Assembly: GCA_036271855.1 (NCBI GenBank)
Contig: DATAZV010000243.1
Coordinates: 1 to 8,687, forward strand
Length of the DNA: 8,687 bases
Reading direction: 5' to 3'
Origin: JAQGMJ01 sp036271855
GTDB lineage: Bacteria > Pseudomonadota > Gammaproteobacteria > Burkholderiales > JAEUOS01
Under the pieces are notes generated by a model, which saw only the letters and a program-made list of their open reading frames with translations, was not told where the DNA came from and searched no databases. This document shows positions 6,194 through 8,687 of the stretch, piece by piece. The position numbers and the translations under genes are program-made. The first letter of the stretch is position 1. Every line of letters begins with the position of its first letter.

Positions 6194-6220
6194 GGCAAGG
6201 GCGGCGGCTGCCGCCCTGCC
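6194..6220. terminator. Strong GC-rich hairpin in the convergent gap
   Basis: AGGGCGGC and GCCGCCCT flank the loop GGCT, and GGC/GCC extends the stem past one bulged A. The hairpin starts 5 bp past the DUF4124 stop and ends about 98 bp past the second Bug gene. There is no T-tract on either side, so it would stabilise 3' ends or pause polymerase rather than act as a classic intrinsic terminator. Confidence 0.45.
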
Positions 6221-6224
6221 GGGA

Positions 6225-6851
6225 TTACGGCTTGCAGGTCTCGTCGATGGCGGCGTAAAGCACCTTGCCGCCCTGCAATACCATCTGGCTTTTCTCGCTG
6301 CAGTGGTAGGTCGAGATGACGCGGTCGTAGCGGGTCAGCTTGATCGTCAGCTCATACACCGCGTTGGCGCGCAGGTCGCCCGGCTCGATGCCCACCTTGG
6401 TGGCGCCGCGGTCGCTGATCACCACCAGCCCGGCCTTGCGCGACTGCTCGGCGGCGTCGCGAAAGGCCTGGCAGGCCTCGTCGTGGCCGGCCGTCATGGT
6501 GCGCGGCGGCTTCACCACCTGGTTGTTGACCTGGTATTTCAGGTCGGCGGCGTACAGGCCGCACATGTCGACGTGGTTGTAGGAACGGGTGTAGTCGTCG
6601 GTGACGGCGATCAGGCGCAGCACCTCGGCTTCGGTCAGCTTGGTCAGCACCGCCGGCTCCGCCGCCTTGGTGACCACTTTGGCCGGCTCGACTTTCGGCG
6701 GCGGCTCCTTCTTGCCGCACGGAATATCGGAGTAGTTGACCTTGCCCTTGTCGTCCATGCACTTGTAGGCGGCGGCGTGGGCACTGGTGGCAAAAGCCAT
6801 CGCGAGGGGCAGTGCCAACGCCAGCAGTGAGGTCTTGAACGGGTGTTTCAT
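6225..6851 (-). CDS. Secreted DUF4124-domain protein
   Basis: The 208-residue protein starts with a signal peptide (1-26, SAHA before AAYKC) and then a short DUF4124 domain: YKCMDDKGKVNYSDIPC (29-45). This domain is widespread in Gammaproteobacteria and Betaproteobacteria and has no firm function. A Pro/Lys/Glu linker (48-67) leads to a domain at about 72-208 that I do not recognise. It has helices followed by strand-like runs such as AVYELTIKLTRYD (164-176) and could be an NTF2-like fold, which is a guess. Six cysteines (31, 45, 97, 127, 184, 206) all lie after the signal peptide and could form three disulfides in the periplasm. AAGGAAG a few bases upstream of the ATG supports the start. It is downstream of the DadA-like gene by 159 bp, probably with its own promoter. 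Confidence 0.85.
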   Translation of the reverse strand: MKHPFKTSLLALALPLAMAFATSAHAAAYKCMDDKGKVNYSDIPCGKKEPPPKVEPAKVVTKAAEPAVLTKLTEAEVLRLIAVTDDYTRSYNHVDMCGLYAADLKYQVNNQVVKPPRTMTAGHDEACQAFRDAAEQSRKAGLVVISDRGATKVGIEPGDLRANAVYELTIKLTRYDRVISTYHCSEKSQMVLQGGKVLYAAIDETCKP

Positions 6852-6919
6852 TTTTTAACTTCCTTCCCTGAAGCGGTTGCGTTTTATTGCTGATTCCACC
6901 GCAAGCCTGTGCAACCACC

Positions 6920-6945
6920 GGGCGCGGTTCGGCGATACCGCGCCC
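6920..6945. repeat. 9-bp perfect inverted repeat, 8-nt loop
   Basis: GGGCGCGGT (6920-6928) and ACCGCGCCC (6937-6945) flank TCGGCGAT. It lies between the DadA-like stop and the DUF4124 start. No T-run follows on either strand. It could be part of a rho-independent-like structure behind the oxidase or an operator. Confidence 0.5.
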
Positions 6946-6968
6946 CCCACGCGATCTCTGCTCCATGC

Positions 6969-7003
6969 ATCGACGTGTAATGACAACGTCATTACACGTC
7001 GAT
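6969..7003. promoter_or_regulatory. Perfect 16-bp palindrome with 3-nt centre
   Basis: ATCGACGTGTAATGAC (6969-6984), AAC, then GTCATTACACGTCGAT (6988-7003) is a perfect inverted repeat, AT-richer than the surroundings. It sits 7 nt past the DadA-like stop codon and about 118 bp before the DUF4124 start. On the plus strand a T-rich run (TTTCATTTCTATTCTGTG) follows; on the minus strand, the direction of both genes, no T-run follows. It may be a transcript-end hairpin, an operator for the DUF4124 gene or a target for an unknown regulator. Confidence 0.6.
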
Positions 7004-7010
7004 TTCATTT

Positions 7011-8222
7011 CTATTCTGTGATTATCTCAGCCAGCAGGCGTGCTGTGTTGACAGAATCAGTCAAACCGAGATGGCCATGGCCGAAGGCCAGCCACAGCCC
7101 CGGATGCTCCGGCGCCGGGCCGACGCGCGGCAAGGTGTCGGGAAAACAGGGGCGATGGCCCATCCACAAATCTTCCCGCGCATCGTCAAGGCCGGGAAAG
7201 GTTTCGCGCGCGAACTGCGCCAGCAGGCGTGCGCGGCGGTAGTCCGGCAGGCGTTCCAACCCGCCGAATTCCACCGTGCCGCCGATACGCAGGCCCTCTT
7301 CCATCGGCGCCAGGAAAGCTTTGCGGTCGGCCAGCACCACAGTGCGGGTGATAGGCGCTACCACGCCCTTGAAAGTGACGTGGTAGCCGCGCTGGGTTTC
7401 CAGCGGCACATGCATGCCGATGCCTTCCAGCAGGCGCAGCGACCAGGCGCCGGCGGCGATCACCACCTGCGGCGCTTCCCAGCTGCGTGCCGCGCCGACG
7501 CAGCGCCAGCCGCTGTTGCCCGGCGCGCCTGAGGATTCCAGGCGCTGCACCTCGCCCTGCTCCACCCGCCCGCCGTTGGCGACGAAGGCGGCGACGATGC
7601 GCGTGACATAGCGGAACGGGTTCACCACCGTCGCCTGCTCCGGCATGTGAATCGCCACCTGGTAGCGCGGGCCAACCTGCGGTTCCAGCGCCAGTATGCC
7701 GGCGCGGTCGATGCGCTCGAACTTCACGCCGTGCTGCTCGCGCAGCTTCCAGCCGGCGGCGTCCTTCGCCAGCGCGGCCTGGTCCGGATACATATGCAGG
7801 TGGCCGCGCTGGATGATCAGCTCGGGGGCGCCGATCTCGCGCGCCAGCGCCAGGTGATGATCGATCGCGCCGGCGTGCAATTTCGCCAGCGCGTCGGAGA
7901 TTTTCGCTACCCGCTCCGGTGTGCTGGCGGCGACAAAGCGCAGCAGCCAGGGCAGCGCGGTGAACATGTAATCGGGCGGCACATGCAGCGGCCCTTGCGG
8001 GTCGAGCAGCATGCCGGGCACGGTCTTGAGCACGCCGGGCATGGCGAGGGGCGCCACCGAGCCGGGGCTCAAGGCGCCGGAGTTGCCGTAGCTGGCGCCG
8101 CGACCGGGCTCGGCGCGCTCGATCAGGGTCACGCGCGCGCCGCGCTTTTGCAGCGCGTGGGCGATTGCCGCGCCGACGATGCCGGCGCCGATGACGATGT
8201 GGGTGGGTGCGGCTTCAGGCAT
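7011..8222 (-). CDS. DadA-like FAD-dependent D-amino acid dehydrogenase/oxidoreductase
   Basis: The 403-residue protein is a DAO-family FAD oxidoreductase closest in pattern to D-amino acid dehydrogenase DadA. An N-terminal Rossmann motif GAGIVG (12-17) with the ribose-binding E35 is followed by GASYGNSGALSPG (42-54), typical of DadA-like proteins. VVIAAGAWS (253-261) is the second FAD contact, and MGHRPCFPDTLPRVG (354-368) and GHGHLGLTDS (381-390) form the C-terminal signature. DadA enzymes oxidise D-amino acids to 2-oxo acids and pass electrons to the respiratory chain at the inner face of the membrane; related members act on hydroxyproline or other imino acids, so the substrate is open. 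The length is slightly under that of E. coli DadA. The ATG at 8222 starts the fold at once; no good ribosome site is visible. The usual dadX racemase is not adjacent. Confidence 0.88.
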   Translation of the reverse strand: MPEAAPTHIVIGAGIVGAAIAHALQKRGARVTLIERAEPGRGASYGNSGALSPGSVAPLAMPGVLKTVPGMLLDPQGPLHVPPDYMFTALPWLLRFVAASTPERVAKISDALAKLHAGAIDHHLALAREIGAPELIIQRGHLHMYPDQAALAKDAAGWKLREQHGVKFERIDRAGILALEPQVGPRYQVAIHMPEQATVVNPFRYVTRIVAAFVANGGRVEQGEVQRLESSGAPGNSGWRCVGAARSWEAPQVVIAAGAWSLRLLEGIGMHVPLETQRGYHVTFKGVVAPITRTVVLADRKAFLAPMEEGLRIGGTVEFGGLERLPDYRRARLLAQFARETFPGLDDAREDLWMGHRPCFPDTLPRVGPAPEHPGLWLAFGHGHLGLTDSVNTARLLAEIITE

Positions 8223-8243
8223 GCAAGGACATACGGCACTTCA

Positions 8244-8271
8244 TTGACATGGCCGAATATTACGGCATGCT
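8244..8271 (+). promoter_or_regulatory. Candidate promoter for the S1/P1 nuclease gene
   Basis: A perfect TTGACA (8244-8249) is followed after 16 bp by CATGCT (8266-8271), three of six at the -10. The start codon is about 80 bases further on. On the other strand TAATAT (8263-8258 approximately) could serve as a -10 for the DadA-like gene, so the divergent promoters may overlap. Confidence 0.35.
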
Positions 8272-8341
8272 TCGGCTACCATCGGCCGCGATTGCACATA
8301 TGTGGGTTGGATATGACCGAGGCGCATACAAGCAGCCGGGC

Positions 8342-8347
8342 AAGGAG
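8342..8347 (+). promoter_or_regulatory. Ribosome binding site of the S1/P1 nuclease gene
   Basis: AAGGAG stands 6 nt before the ATG at 8354 and decides the start of the truncated gene. An upstream ATG at 8313 is out of frame. Confidence 0.8.
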
Positions 8348-8353
8348 CAGGCA

Positions 8354-8687
8354 ATGCCAAGGATCAAAATTGTTTTGTTCGCTGCGCTGTTCATATTGGC
8401 ATCGCCGGCGCAGGCATGGGGTCCGGAGGGTCATGCCATCGTCGCCGAAATTGCACAGCGGCGCCTGACGCCGGAGGCGGCAGCGGCGGTGGAACGTATT
8501 CTGGGCCGAGGGCATTCGCTGGCATCGGTGGCGAGCTGGGCTGACGACGCACGGGAGGCCCATCCGGACACCTACAACTGGCATTTCGTTGATATCCCTC
8601 TGGCGGCTGCGGCCTACGATGGCGAACGTGATTGCCGGCCCGACCCGCAACGCGGCGACTGCGTGGCGGCCGAACTGGAGCGCCTGA
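8354..8687 (+). CDS. Secreted S1/P1-family nuclease, 3' end outside the window
   Basis: The reading frame is open from the ATG to the window end, giving 111 codons and no stop. A signal peptide (1-21, SPAQA) ends just before Trp22, so the mature protein would begin with W. That fits S1/P1 nucleases, in which the N-terminal Trp binds zinc by its amino group. Further family residues visible are H27 in WGPEGHAIVAEIA, D63 in SWADDAR and H77 in YNWHFVDIP, equivalent to P1 nuclease Trp1, His6, Asp45 and His60. RDC (92-94) and GDC (101-103) give a cysteine pair typical of bacterial members. The remaining zinc ligands lie beyond the window. The enzyme should be a periplasmic or extracellular zinc-dependent nuclease for single-stranded DNA and RNA. 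The gene is divergent from the DadA-like gene across 131 bp. Confidence 0.9.
   Translation, partial: MPRIKIVLFAALFILASPAQAWGPEGHAIVAEIAQRRLTPEAAAAVERILGRGHSLASVASWADDAREAHPDTYNWHFVDIPLAAAAYDGERDCRPDPQRGDCVAAELERL

Noticed and set aside
7647..8468. Plus-strand open frame of 273 codons over the DadA-like gene and into the nuclease
   Set aside because: It is antisense to FAD-binding motifs and in the wrong frame for the nuclease signal peptide.
1..8687. CRISPR array, tRNA, rRNA, insertion sequence or prophage
   Set aside because: I saw no regularly spaced repeats beyond two copies, no tRNA-like cloverleaf, no transposase motif and no phage genes.

Overview
The window is high in G+C (clearly above 60 % by eye) and gene-dense. 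Its short leaders often carry a GGAGACA-type ribosome binding site, and it has two Bug/TctC solute-binding protein genes that stand apart from any TctAB membrane genes. Together with the DadA-like oxidase and the DUF4124 protein, this points to a betaproteobacterium, most likely Burkholderiales or a close relative. That placement is inferred from style and gene families, not from a marker gene. I see no rRNA, tRNA, CRISPR array, transposase or phage gene.

Left part (1-2940). A short imperfect tandem repeat at 33-81 runs into the end of a small NTF2/SnoaL-like gene (75-455, minus). Divergent from it is a DnaQ-type exonuclease fused to a UvrC/Cho-type GIY-YIG endonuclease half (606-1994, plus), a predicted DNA-repair nuclease. 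Its stop codon overlaps by 11 bp the tail of a minus-strand Bug/TctC gene (1984-2940).

Central part (1984-6096). Two divergent two-gene units share the control region 4142-4339. The minus unit is an enolase-superfamily acid-sugar-dehydratase-like enzyme (2984-4141) followed by the first Bug protein. The plus unit is a divergent creatininase-family amidohydrolase (4340-5089) followed by a second Bug protein (5116-6096). Each enzyme therefore travels with its own predicted periplasmic binding protein. The likely role is capture and degradation of organic or sugar acids and amide-type compounds, but the real substrates cannot be read from sequence. The creatininase homologue lacks a metal-binding His that is normally conserved.

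Right part (6097-8687). A hairpin-rich gap follows, then a secreted DUF4124 protein with six cysteines (6225-6851, minus). Next come a 159-bp spacer with a perfect 16-bp palindrome, a DadA-like FAD oxidoreductase (7011-8222, minus) and, divergent from it, the first 111 codons of a secreted S1/P1 nuclease that runs off the window (8354-8687, plus).

Most of this is ordinary accessory metabolism and housekeeping. The least expected items are the altered creatininase active site, the UvrC-like cysteine tetrad in the exonuclease fusion, matching upstream blocks in front of two unrelated minus-strand genes, and the 6969-7003 palindrome. No gap without a gene exceeds about 200 bp.
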